Assembly: GCA_026008535.1 (NCBI GenBank)
Contig: BRKX01000004.1
Coordinates: 56,738,501-56,802,500 of the forward strand
Direction of reading: 5' to 3'
Length of the DNA: 64,000 bases
Source: Perilla frutescens
Taxonomy: Eukaryota > Streptophyta > Magnoliopsida > Lamiales > Lamiaceae
Shown: in pieces, positions 11,252 through 23,400 of the stretch
How positions within the stretch are numbered: the first letter of the stretch is position 1
How the letters are laid out: every line of letters starts with the position of its first letter
The notes under the pieces: generated by a model
Databases searched by the model: none
Told to the model about the DNA's origin: nothing
The model's input: the letters and a program-made list of their open reading frames with translations, nothing else
Position numbers and translations under genes: made by a program

Positions 11252-13659
11252 TCAAGCCGGGATAGGCTCAGGCACTCTTCCATTGTCGGAGAGAGCCAGG
11301 CTGTCGTAGTACTCGACCAGGACCTCCCACCCACCGGGGCACATGAAACCATCTGGAGGGCTTTCTTTGTTCTTGGCAAGGGTTCGCATCTGGAGACACC
11401 CATGAAGATTGAGCAAAACATTTTGCAAATACTGACCAAATATTTTGAACAAGAGAAAAAATAAAACATACCTTTGTGCCGGATATGAAGAGAAAATCTT
11501 GTGCCCTTGATGGATCGAAGAATGCCATTTTGTTCTGAGTCTTGTCATACGCAGCCACCTGAGAATCATTCCATTGTTACAACATTATTCATATTTCATC
11601 CAGTCATAACAATTAACACATGATCAAAAACTGATATATGTCTTACCTTGAAAGGCAGGATGTTGAGGCGCTCCAAGCCGGGAGCCATGCTCAGCACCTT
11701 CTTCCCATGATCAGCATCATAGAGATCTCTTTTCTCAAGAGGGTGGCTCATTCCAGCTGGATCCCGCCCCACTATGTAGAAGTTGGCACCCGCATTGATC
11801 CTAGCCTTAGCATGCCATTGCACCTCAGTCGGCCCAGCATAGTGCATAGGAGACGGGAAGATAGACACAACTGTAGTCTCGGGGTCAAGAACACCATCTT
11901 CGAGCACCTGAAAGAATTCAACTTGATCACTATTTTTAATTCCACACTCATCTTCAATCCATGTAGTTAGTTATTTGTGTTCATGTGTGAAGTTGACAGA
12001 CTGAACTGACCTTCTCGTGTTGCTTCATTCGCCAACTGAGTGGCACATCATCCGCCTTCGTGTAGCCTCCTAAAGGATGAAGCAAGAGGACCGGGTTCTT
12101 ATATCCCATCTCAAGAAGCCTACGGCGGGTGTCAGTCATCAAAAGGGCATGGCCATTGTGGACGGGGTTCCTCAGCTGGAAAGCAAAGACAGCATCTGCA
12201 TTACGTCTCTCAAACTCATCGCGCAGCTGCGCAGGGGAGAGACGGAAGCGATCAAGGCCGTCGTTGTACCTGACCGGATTCAGAACCTCTAAATCACCAC
12301 CAATGAGCCAGCTTCCAGCATTGGTGATAGCTTCCTCAACATAGGGTAGACCAGGTGCAGTAGTGCCCCAACTTCTTGCTATCCTTTCTTCTTTATTGTG
12401 TTTGTAAATCTCAATGCTACACCATTCAGTATACCAAACACGCTTAGTTACCCAATAATTCGTGTAACAAATTCAATCTATAATCGCAAACATATCTAAA
12501 TATCTAAGGGTTTCATTTTTTTTTATATATCTAGAAACCCTTTTAGATTTCATTCTTGATGAGTTTTGCATCTTTCGATCACAACAATTCTTATCTAGAA
12601 ACACTTTTAGATTTCACCATAGAACATTCCGATCAGATTAGTTAACAGCGTAGAATTTACAACGTGGTTTAATTGTGGTACATACAGATACCTATGATAA
12701 TTTATACATATTATAGTGTCACATTAAAAAAAACGTATGAAGATTATGATACATACATTATAAAACCTATTATTATGGTCAATCGTTACTTGTTTAATTT
12801 TCTACGCGCATAACACCCCAAAAAACCTCTCTAAATTAAGGTGACAGCACATTTTTCATAGTTGATTCCATAATAGTAATATTGACTAAAATACAACAAA
12901 TGTAGATTGATTTGACTGTTACAAATTTCTCCAATAACCCCCAAAACGACAACGTTTCCTCATAGTGCCATTTTATGTTATGATAGTACATAATAATATA
13001 TGCATGTAATAATTAGCATTGCCACATTCCTCAAAACAAAGGGGAGAAAAATGACAAAATCCACCAAATATAGAATTCACAATCACTCTATAAAATATGC
13101 AAATTTACGATCAAATTCACTAAATATATATATATAAAAAAAGTGCCCACCTGCTCAACACAGCAACGACGTCGTCGCGGTCATCAACGAGCGCCACGCT
13201 GTCAGACGACCCGACCCGGTTTTTCTGGGCATCGTCGATAGCGAGCACGATGGGCAGAGACATATTGACAAGCGACCCGTTTTCGAGTCGGAGCGAGTTG
13301 AAATGAAGTGTTTGGAGAAACTCGGATTCACGCATGAATCCCTTCAACGGGCTAGCCCACCCCTCGCTGAGCACGTGCACCCATTGCAGATCGATTTTCG
13401 ACAGCGTGATCCTCGGCAGCTCCGAAGCCTGCTTCAATTTCGATTCCCTTTCCGATTCTCCAACGAATAGCTCAACTAGTTTCCCGCCGTCCGGGTCGAT
13501 GAGGGAGGCCGAAATCCGGGTCGTCGATCGGGTTAACGGAGCCGTGCGGCGGCTGAAGGGGAGGCTGAGGGTGGCGGATGAATAGGGCTTTTGTAAATTG
13601 GAGAAAGAATGGGGCTGAGGGGCGGTGGTTTTGAGGTGAAGAGAGGCCATGCTTGCCAT
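11252..13659 (-). CDS. APS1: ATP sulfurylase, chloroplast-type
   Basis: Sulfate adenylyltransferase (EC 2.7.7.4) makes adenosine 5'-phosphosulfate and pyrophosphate from ATP and sulfate, the first step of sulfate assimilation. Five exons on the minus strand: 13659-13151, 12416-12011, 11907-11647, 11558-11472 and 11389-11252. All introns are GT-AG and the phases agree, giving 466 residues, normal for plant isoforms. The first 50 or so residues are Ser/Thr/Arg-rich with no acidic residues, as in a plastid transit peptide. The PUA-like N-terminal domain follows. The catalytic domain carries [10 protein letters not shown] (about residue 250; the HNGH nucleotidyltransferase motif), [10 protein letters not shown] and the C-terminal [16 protein letters not shown]. 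All expected active-site motifs are present and there is no frame break. A TATA box (minus strand, 13936-13931) lies about 270 bases before the ATG, and the leader contains a GA repeat. Exon 1 carries a miR395 site. APS1 rather than a paralogue is inferred from synteny. Confidence 0.96.
13303..13323 (-). promoter_or_regulatory. miR395 target site in ATP sulfurylase exon 1
   Basis: The mRNA here encodes EFLQTLH. The plus strand of the 21-base window reads like miR395 itself: ATGAAGTGTTTGGAGAAACTC differs from the usual miR395 only at the first base and at two positions that become G:U pairs. Plant ATP sulfurylase mRNAs are established miR395 targets at this place in the coding region. Cleavage by miR395 under sulfate starvation is therefore expected; it is not shown by the sequence itself. 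Confidence 0.85.
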
Positions 13660-13930
13660 TTTCGTCTCTCCTCGCGCTCTCTCTCTCTCTCTCTAGCGAA
13701 GGGAGGGAGAGAAAATGGGTTAGTGGAATTAATGAGTCAAGTGGGGGGTGGGTTGGAAAAAGGAGATTAATTAAGGGTAGATTAGGAAATTAAGCCAATA
13801 TTATAAGGGTGCTTATGGAATTAAATTCGGAGAGGCGGGTTATTTTGGGGAATTCGGTACGCCGTGGACACGAGAATGATGAGTGGGAGGAGGAGGAGCG
13901 ATGTGTTAAAAGAGATGTGATTTGTCTCTT

Positions 13931-13936
13931 TTTATA
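13931..13936 (-). promoter_or_regulatory. TATA box of ATP sulfurylase gene
   Basis: On the minus strand the sequence reads CTTATAAAAAGAG, a good TATA match 272 bases upstream of the start codon. It implies a leader of about 240 bases, which would include the GA repeat near 13680-13695. Confidence 0.55.
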
Positions 13937-13959
13937 AGGATGGATTGGAGAGTTACAAA

Positions 13960-15348
13960 TGGGGGGATGAATCTGGACACAATTTAGTGCTTGCTTCTTT
14001 CCTTCCACTTTCTTATTCATACCACATTTGGAACCCTTAAATTACAATTAATATTTTAATATTAAATATGATGGAATTTTGGATAATGAAAATGCTTTCT
14101 TATCTATTTTAATTATAACCAAATTGTGTTTTTATCACTTGATATATTCAATTTCACAAATATTCTTCTTCCTTTAAGTGGTGTCACATTTTGAAGATGC
14201 AAAGGTCATAAAAGCATTTTCTTTTAAAATGGTTAAAAAGCATTTTGTTATTTCAAATCGACCATTTTTATATAATGCCATTAAATATTACTATATCTAT
14301 ACTAATTTAAAGTTATAATGATTCCAAGGATTTCATTATATATATAACAATGAAGAAATGTCAATAACAATGTTAATTTTAAGTACAATGAATTTTATAA
14401 ATATTCTAAATATATGATATATATCAGTTTTGATATCGATCGGCTTAAGCCTTAATGAAAATAACTATATCCAAATAAGTAAGAATTTGGATATGGTGAC
14501 TTACTTGGTGATGCCTAAATGATTTGGAGTAAATGATTTGTTTTCAGGTTGTGACATTTCGACGAAATTCTTTAATTTTGGAGATACCGATGAAAACGAA
14601 AGATAATAAGACTTTGACTCTATCCCATTGAATCAAACTCACATCAAGTCCGGATTCATAAAAATAATGAAAAGAATAGGTATTAAAGGCAGATTTCGCT
14701 TCCTCATTTTTAATTTTCTATTTATTTCATTTTTTTGCAACAGTATCTATAGTTTCCTTATTTTGACTGAAAGTTATGCAATGGCGTACGAGGTTCTCGC
14801 TATACAACATATTAAAAAAAAATATTAAAATTATTTTTATTTCGGCTAGCTTTGTGAGATCAGCATAAACACCCATAAATAATGAGACAATACGGCGATT
14901 TACCTACACTATTAGTAGGACCCTCGTGAATATAATTCATCTATAGAGATCGCTATGTATCATGATTTTAAATAACATATCTCTTGTACGATGTACGGAA
15001 ATTTAATTACATATTTTAAATTTAAAGTTGGATAATAGATGAAATGTTGACGGTAATAGTATTAATATATAATAACAAATAATTATAATTTTATCAAATA
15101 ATAGTTTACGTATATAAAATTATATTTGTGATTTTTTAAATATATTGATAAATTCGTTTAGAATATTTTTTATGTTTTTAAACTGAATCAATTGGAGATT
15201 TATACACACATGTTGTGTATGAACATATATCACATAGCAATGTTATTTTTCGATAGACAAAATTGAATAGTTTCTTATTTTATAGATTTAACATATTAAA
15301 TATATTTTATCCGAACACACATAAATTTAAATAAATAGATTCCATACA

Positions 15349-15421
<73 letters not shown>

Positions 15422-16598
15422 TTATTGTTATATTATAGGGCATATATGTATAACTTCCTGACATGGTTTATTTTCTAATCATTAAAATAAATAGATAATA
15501 TTTATTAATACATATGATATTAGTTTTTTAATTAATAGAATGTATAATCAATTGGTTGAAATCTTTCATGAATTTGAAAGATTGATGTCAATAATCAAAC
15601 ACACGTTAATGCATCATCATCATCATTAAATCTTATCAGTTTTCTTTGTTGTTGTTTTTTTTCCATTTTTTTTGTTTAGAAGCTCTCATTGATTCTAATT
15701 TATAAACCCCTTTGATTATACAATAAGCGGATGAAATCATAAGCTATATTTCGTAGAAAATTAATAACCTTAATTGTGTATCACAGAGTGATGTATAAAG
15801 CACAAAATATAATTCCATCCACATCATAAGAAGTATAATAATCAGAATTAAAAATAAATAAATTTTAAATTTCAATTTTTCATTATTATGTTTTAAACGA
15901 ATTGACCTCTTTTATCTGTCTCTTTTTTTTTTTTTTGATTAAAAGCTCTTGTCCCTTTGTGTAACCATGAGTAATATTAGAATTAAAAAAATTAAAAATT
16001 TAAATGGTTGTTATTCAAAACCCTTGTTAATCATATAATAAGTCATCCGATTACACCAAAATAGCATTTGAGTTAAAAAATGAAAATTCAAATATTTTCG
16101 ATTGGCATTTTGTTATGTTTTGGTTGTAGTTTTTTTTTAGAAAATTTGAAAAATTAAAGATGTTGAATGGTTGTTAATTGTTATCTATTCATGTTTTAAT
16201 GATATTTTTCATTTAACAAAATCTAAAAAGTTAAAAATATGAATGTTTACACAATAATTAAGTAGTATTAGAATTAAAAAAAAATATTTTCTATGGCATA
16301 TTTTGTTATGTTTTGGTGATATTGTATGTTCAGAAAATCTAAAAAATTAAAGATGTAAATGGTTGCTAATTGTTGTCTATGCATATTTTGATAATATTTT
16401 TTATTTTAAAAAATTCTAAAAAGTTAAAAATATGAATGTTTACACCATAAGTATTAGTACAATTAAAAAAAATATAAATATAAATATTTTCCATGGGTAT
16501 TAGAAAATCTTAAAAATTAAAGATGTGAATGGTTGTTAATTGTTATTTATAAATATCTAATGATAGTTTTTTATTTAAAAAAAATCTACAGAGTAAAA
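13960..16598. other. AT-rich intergenic region
   Basis: No gene is supported. It contains the AAT microsatellite at 15351-15421. In the part 15960-16560 a loosely repeated phrase of the type AAAATCTAAAAAGTTAAAAATATGAATG recurs at about 150-bp spacing. The 66-codon frame at 14628-14828 has no recognisable feature. Confidence 0.5.
15351..15421. repeat. (AAT)n microsatellite
   Basis: About 23 near-perfect trinucleotide units. Confidence 0.95.
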
Positions 16599-16599
16599 A

Positions 16600-16685
16600 A
16601 TTTAAATATTGTGTTGGAGAAGGAAGCCAACCCAGGCATACGTGTATACAACAACGCCCGCTAACCAACTGTGCTATAGGCTTAT
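16600..16685 (-). mobile_element. SINE-like fragment with pol III A and B boxes
   Basis: On the minus strand TAGCACAGTTGG (16676-16665) matches the tRNA A box. GGTTGGCTTCC (16632-16622) is a near match to the B box GGTTCGANNCC. The spacing of about 33 bases is right for a tRNA-derived promoter. The stretch cannot fold as a tRNA, and a T-run and AT-rich sequence follow. It is probably the head of a plant SINE or a degenerate tRNA-derived sequence. Confidence 0.4.
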
Positions 16686-16898
16686 TTCAATAAAGCTTTG
16701 GAAAGCAATTGTATTTTAACAAAGTTTTGACTGATTTATTTTTATGATAATTTTGCTCCTGCAATTTTGCTTTAATATATGTATAAATTACAATATATTA
16801 AAATATGCTAAATATGTGATATATAATTTTTTGACATTGGTTCAATGAAAATTACTATGTGATTGATTTTGAACTTGACTTGAACGGTTGAAGACGTG

Positions 16899-17323
16899 TA
16901 GGGTTGTAAACCAACAAAGTTGATCACGACCTATTAGGAACTTGGCTAAAAAAACTCATTCAAAGCTCGTTCATTTTCTAAATGAGTTGAGCTCGAGCCT
17001 CAAATTAAACTCGATAAAATTATAAATCGAGCTCAAACGGAGTAGTATTTAGCTCAATAAGCTCACAAACATGTTTGAGCTCGAACTTAATCGAACATGT
17101 TAATGAATATTACAAATTAAATATTTCGAATGGGTAAATTAAATGAGCTTTTTTTAGAGCTTGAGCTCAAACATGTAAATTTAAAGGTTTTTTTAGCATT
17201 CGAGCTCGGGCTCAATTAGTAATTTTTCGAGCATTTCACGAGTCCAGCTCGAAAAGAATTCAAGTATGATAAATATTTATCGAGTCAAGCTTGAACAAGA
17301 GGAAAAAAGCTTGAATTGAGCTT
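16899..17323. mobile_element. hAT-like non-autonomous element, interrupted
   Basis: It begins TAGGGTTGTAAACC and is rich in GAGCTCGAGC-type palindromic motifs, the usual look of small hAT elements in plants. The right end is missing because the CACTA end at 17324 starts in the middle of this motif-rich sequence. Confidence 0.4.
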
Positions 17324-18180
17324 CACTACAAAAAATCACGGTATAGCGAATGATTCATTCGTTGTTAGATCTTGATTTTCCGTCATTAAAAGGGGCTAAC
17401 GACTGATTGTGTCTGTCGTTAAAGGGATGGTCGACATCAGATTTAACGATGGACAAATCTATCGTTAAAAAAGTCGCCAGTTTCAGTCCTGAGAACTTTT
17501 TAACGACGCACATGTCCATCATTAATGCTTAATTAATTATTGAATTGCTCTACTTTTAAAAAAGTCGCTCATTTTAATCATGAAAACTTTTTAACCACAC
17601 ACACGTCCATCGTTAGTTTTTTTTAATTGTTTTTATTTATGCATTTTTGATTGTGTGAATTTGAAGACGTTTTAAATCAAATGAAATACATACAGAATAT
17701 TATATAAATATTTGGTTCGAATACGAGATTAAAAGTATAAAAATATTTATCCAAAGTCATATATAATCATACATAACAATTTTAAAATTATCATATGAAT
17801 CCATTACATGTTAGGGAGAGGCCGAGACGATGAAGACCCACTGCAATCCCTGAACCGATGCTGCATCTTCTCGTAGAAGGCCCGCTGCTGCTATATCTGT
17901 TGAAAGAGAGCAAGCTGTTGATCCATCATCTCGTGGTGCTTCTGCTCCCAGGTCTGCTCCCACCGCTGAAAACGATTCTTCTGAGCCTGCAACTTCGCCT
18001 CCAAATATCGGATGGCGGCCAAAGAGTCATAGTACTGGGAGCCCAATAAATCTGCACTGCCACTACTTTGACTAGGTTCAATGTAGGCAGCAGCTTGACA
18101 GCCCAGTCCAAAGACGTGTCTCTTCTCCATGCCCACAATATAGATCGATATTGTGTCCACATTATGCGGCTCAGATGAAT
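17324..18180 (-). mobile_element. CACTA (En/Spm) element, truncated
   Basis: CACTACAAAAAATCACGG at 17324 is a typical CACTA terminus. It is followed by short repeats built on CGTTAA and TTAACGA in both orientations (to about 17620), the subterminal repeats of this superfamily. At 18160-17780 a minus-strand frame encodes a coiled-coil-like segment with HVFGLGCQAAAY and RYLEAKLQAQ, which resembles the C-terminal end of plant Ptta/En-Spm transposase proteins; that match is from memory and moderate. The other terminus is absent, so the element is cut off near 18180. Confidence 0.6.
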
Positions 18181-18689
18181 CAGGAATTGTTAGTCTTGTG
18201 AACTGGAAGTCTGGTCTTTGTATACATGCTATGTTACAATATTTTTGATAATATAGATTGAATAAATTATTGCATTCACTGTGTGCATTTATTTATTATT
18301 GTATTTATCTGCCAGTTCCATATATTTGCATTGTAAATAATATAGTGTGTGGATATACACACACGGTAAAGATTATATCATTGGATTACTTGCAAAGTAT
18401 TAAAAGCTCACAGTTTAAATGATCCTGAACCCACCATCGGTACACCTAAGAATAATCTGATAGTTAGTTTATCTTGACTAGCTGATTATTCTAGTACGCT
18501 GATTTGTGTATTGAAGAGGATCACGATAGGAAGTTAGAGAATAAAGATCCACAGAGTTCGGATTCTTAAGCCATATGTATTGTCGGACATATATATGTTA
18601 TGGTATTGCTTTGACTTATCAATGAATGAGATTCTCAGATAGGGTCAACAAACTCAATATCTTGGGCAATATCATTGAAATAAGGAGCA
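18181..18689. other. Unassigned sequence between CACTA and Copia remnants
   Basis: About 500 bases with no coding capacity. It does not resemble the 3' LTR of the neighbouring Copia element (26657 on), so it is not that element's 5' LTR. It may be a leader or a fragment of another element. Confidence 0.4.
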
Positions 18690-18783
18690 TCGACAGTGCG
18701 ATCCTCGCTTCTTGATGGCAATAATTATGCCTACTGGAAGGCCAGGATGACTGCATTCATTCGCTCTATTGATGAACGTGCCT

Positions 18784-20413
18784 TGATAGTGAGATTTACC
18801 CTCTCATAACTTTGTTTTATATTTAGTGCTCGTGTTATGCCTACAAGTATAAAAACATATTTGTAGTATAATGAAACAATGTCAGTCCACAGGGAATGAG
18901 AAATGTAAAGAGATGATGACAAGTACCACAACTATAGATGCACATATTTGACATTCAATTAAGTAGGAGTTGATTTCAATCCAAGAAATCCAAAATATAA
19001 ACCAAATGATCAAATACCAAACAACAAATTCTAACCAATGCAAAGTAACAAAGACTTAAAGGAAATTGATTCAAATGACAAGTTAAAAACAAGACTCTAG
19101 GACATGGATACACAATGCTCATCTTGAACATACAAGGGTTATCACTACAATCATATTTCGTTCAACGATAGGAAGACCATGAATATAATAAGAGCATCTC
19201 TCGAATATCTCTTAGATTACAAATGTGATAAGGATGATTATCTCTAATACATTCCAAGATCACACCTACCAAATGCTCAAAGGGTCTAGTTTCATTCCAC
19301 ATATTTGACATTCAACTAAGGAGACAAATATATAGATTCAATCCATAGATGATTATGATCACAAGATTTGACAAGATACATGTGATTCATACATTTAATG
19401 TTAAATGAAGGCCACTCAAACAACACCATTCAAGAACTAGCATGGATCAAAATCTTGACAAAACACAACCATAGATTAAACACTAGACAAGAACAAGATT
19501 CACATTGTTTTCCACATCCTAGAGCCCTTAGGGCTCTAGCCACCCATATTTATATCAAAGGCAAGAAAGAAGAAGGAAATAACAAAACCCATTCTAAATA
19601 CAAGTGTAAGAGAGTAGAGGAGAAGATAAAACCCAATGTAGATCACTCATCTTCAATCCTATGGCTTGAATCTTGAAGATGGATAGATGTTTCTTCCACT
19701 TCCTTTTTCCCCTGCTTGTTCTTCTTTTCTCTCCCAAGTTGTGTATTTTCGAGTTGTGAGGATTGTGTTTCAAACCCTCCAAGAGATGAGGATATATGGA
19801 CCAATAATTGAGTGCCAAAAGTTAAAAAATGGATTTTGCAGTCTTGAGCGCGATCTCGAGAAACTCGCGCCCAGGGGTCGAGTTTGGAACAAAAGAAAAC
19901 ACGTCTCTGAAGGGGCTGAAACTCGGGCCATGGGGTCGCGCCTGGGGGTCGCTTTGCAGAAGGCCTGAGGTGTGACCCCCTTGTGCTCGCACTAGGGGGC
20001 CGTGCTAGGAGAAGCCTACAGCGCGTCCCCCCTAGGTCACGCCTAGGGGTCACGTTCGGGCCTCATGAAATCAAGCCTCTGAAATGGTCTGCAATGCGAG
20101 CTTTTGGTCGAGTCCGGAGACCGTGTCTATATGCGTTGCGAGGCGTGAACAAGGGAACTCACGTCCCTTGGTCGAGTTTGAGCCCAACACTTGGTTTTCT
20201 TCGTCTTTTCTTGTCTCGTGCGGCCTTTGTTGATCAAAATCCCAATTCGACTTTAATTTGCATTGATTTAACCCAAAAATTCATGTATTGGCCACTTATA
20301 TTAAAATGAAAGATAAAAACGATATTTACTTTATTTACATCGATATATACATAAAATCTATTGCATTTATAAATAAATGCAATAAAAAATGAGTGTAATT
20401 TAGACACTCATCA
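18784..20413 (-). mobile_element. Solo LTR nested in Copia gag
   Basis: A 1630-bp block bounded by TGATAG and CATCA (TG...CA with short inverted ends). Removing it rejoins the gag reading frame. The flanks TGCCT (18779-18783) and TATCT (20414-20418) look like a 5-bp target duplication with two transitions. Read on the minus strand it begins TGATGAGTGTCTAAATTACA, a start common in plant Ty3/gypsy LTRs. It contains GC-rich repeats of the type GCGCCTAGGGGTCGCG near 19845-20060 and no gag or pol. The open frames inside (19398-20309) look like chance. Confidence 0.65.
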
Positions 20414-20417
20414 TATC

Positions 20418-23400
20418 TGGAAGATGGTGAATGATGGCTGAAATCCTCCCACGAAGAAAGATGAGAATGGAGATGTTGTAAAGAAGCCGGAGGAAGAATA
20501 GACCAATGATGACTACCAGATCTTGGGGTTGAATGCCAAGGCCATGAATGCTATCTTTTCGGCCGTTGACATGAATGTCTTCAAACTTATCTCCATATGT
20601 GACAAAGCTAAGGATGCATAGGACATTCTGTAGACCACTTATGAAGGGACAAGTAGTGTTCGTGCCTCACGAATGCAGTTACTCACCACTAATTTAAAAA
20701 TCTGAGGATGGATAAAGCAAAGAAACTCGAAGATTTTAATGCCAAGATTTGTGACATTGCCAATGAAAGCTTTGCTTTATGAGATGCCATTTCTGAAGAA
20801 AAACTTGTTCGAAAAGTTCTTCATTCTCTGCCTAAGAAATTCACCTACAAAGTCACATCCATAGAAGAAGCTAAAGATGTAAGAAAAGTGAAGCTACAAG
20901 AACTAATAGGTCCTTACGAATATTTGAAATGGGCCTGACAGAAGAAGAAACTATGCAAGAGAAAATCATTGCATTTCAGGCTGGTTCCAGTAATAAAGTT
21001 CCCAGCGATGTCTCTGACAAAGCCAACCTAGCAGAGTCCATTGTCCTGTTGTCAAAAAACTTCAACAGGTTGGCAAAACATTTTGAGAAACCTCCTCAAA
21101 ATAATCCTGGCAAGAACAGTTTCTCTAGACCTCGAAGGACAATGAAGAATAGCATAAAGAGATCAAGTGTAGAGAATGCAGAGGTATTGGACATTATCAA
21201 GCTGAGTGTGCCAAGACTCTAAAAAGGAAGAACAAGTCCTACAGTTCTACCTTAAGTGAGAGCGAGGATCCTGATGAGAGTGGAAGTGATGAAGAATGTG
21301 TAAGCAACCATATTTCTTTCATGACACATTCTGTCAAGGAGTTTGTTCATGTTTCTGTTCCCGAAAATGATTTCGAGAAAAAATCGGAATGCAGTGATGA
21401 TGAAGACTTTACCGAAGAATCAACTATGGAGGCATACAAGAAGCTGCATTCTAGTTAGATCATGGTCGTAAAAGTTAATGAAGACTTGCTGAAAGAAAAC
21501 TCCGATCTCACTAAAGAGCGAGATGATCTTGTCATCAAATTTAAGAAGCTCCAGGCCGAACTATCTTAGTCCAAAAATAGTGCTCAAGATCAGAATGGTG
21601 AACTCCAACACTTGAAGAAGCTTGTCAAAATGATGAACTTTGGATCATCACAAATGGATGAAATCATCTCCAAAGAAAAGAACCCTCAGGATCATACTGA
21701 GCTTGGTTACAATTGCGGTCAGACTGATGATAGGTTCTGTCACGGATAAACATCAAGAACAAAAGATACGATAATTCCAGAACCTAAAACTAAATCAAAG
21801 AGCTCTTTTAAAGAGAAGCAACCTCGCCAGAAGAAGTCCACTAGAAGGACATTCCCGGTATGTCATTATTGTGAGAAACTTGGACACATACATCCACACT
21901 GCAGAAATTATGTCAACAATCTTAGAGGAATGAGAAGGAGAGGTCTGTCTCAACCAGATCAGTATGTCAGAAGGAACAATGGTAGAAATATATCAAGGAA
22001 TAACCATAGAAATTACGTGGTTCACACTGCTCTCTACATTAATACAAAGAGTAGTTGGTATTTCGACAGCAGGTGTTCAAGACACATGACTGGAGATGCA
22101 AGCATGCTGATAAATCTTCAGCAAGATTGTTCGTATCAATTTATTACATTTCGAGATAGAATTAAAGGAAGTATTTTTGGACGTGGTCAGTTGAATGTTC
22201 CTGGCATGCCTAGCTTGGAAAATGTCTTGCTTGTGGAATGACCAAAAGCTAATCTAATTAGCATTAGTCAGTTGTGTGACCAAGGACTCGTTATTCACTT
22301 TATAAGAGACATGTGTCTGGTCAAAGATAAGAAAAGTGTTCTCTTGATGGACGGTGACATATCGCGTGACAACTTCTATCTTCTCAACATGAATAGATTA
22401 TGTTTTTTATCTCAGCTGAGCGAAACAAACTTGTGGCATGAAAATCTTGGCCATATCAGCTATCGGAATCTGTAGAGACTTGTGAAAACTGAAGTTGTGG
22501 TGGGTGTTCCTAGTCTGAACATTGAACAAGGAAGAGTGTGCGGTCCATACCAAGTCGGTAAACAAATCCATATTTCTAATAAATCAGTAAAAAATATCAC
22601 CACTTCGACTGCATTGGAACTGTTACACATGGATTTGATGGGGCCGGTTCAAACTGAAAGTATTGGTCGAAAGAGATTTATTTTTGTGTGTGTGGATGAC
22701 TACACTAGATACACATATGTGGAGTTCCTTAGAGACAAGACAGAAACCTTTGACATGTTCAATAAGTTGTGTCTCAAGCTCGAAGTCGAGAAAGGAACAA
22801 ATGTTGTGAGGATAAGAAGTGACCATGGTCGTGAGTTTGAAAATGTGTTCTTTAAATTGTTCTGCGAAGAAAAAGACATCGATCAAGAATTTTCTGCTCC
22901 TAAAACAACACAATAAAACAGTGTTGTTGAGAGAAAGAATCGGACTCTGCAAGAAATGAGTAGAGTTATGATGAATGCAAAAAGTGTGCATGACAACCTT
23001 TGGGCAGAGGTAGTTAACACCACATGTCATGTCATAAACCGGGTATACTTCAAACCCAAGATGAGAATCACTCTTTATGAGCTGTGGAAAGGGAAGAAAC
23101 CAAATGTGAAATACTTTCACATTTTCGGGAGTACATACTGCATGTTGAGAGATAGAGATTATCTCACTAAATTTGATACTAAAGGAGATAGATGCATATT
23201 TATTGGATATTCAAGAAATAGTCGGGCATATCGCGTGTTCAATAAGAGAACTAAAGTCATCATGGAATCAATAAACATTGTGATTGATGACCAGGAACAA
23301 CCAGCTGTCCCTGCTAAAGATGACTGCTCAATTTCTGAAGAAGTTACAGCTAGTGTGCCGGTGTCTGTGCCCAATAGTAGTGATAACTGTGATCAAATTG

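Noticed and set aside
14296..14330. TCTATACTAATTTAAAG, a Helitron-like 5' end on the plus strand
   Set aside because: No matching hairpin plus CTAG end was found downstream.
19398..20309. Several frames of 92-136 codons on both strands
   Set aside because: They lie inside the solo LTR and reflect its GC-rich repeats.
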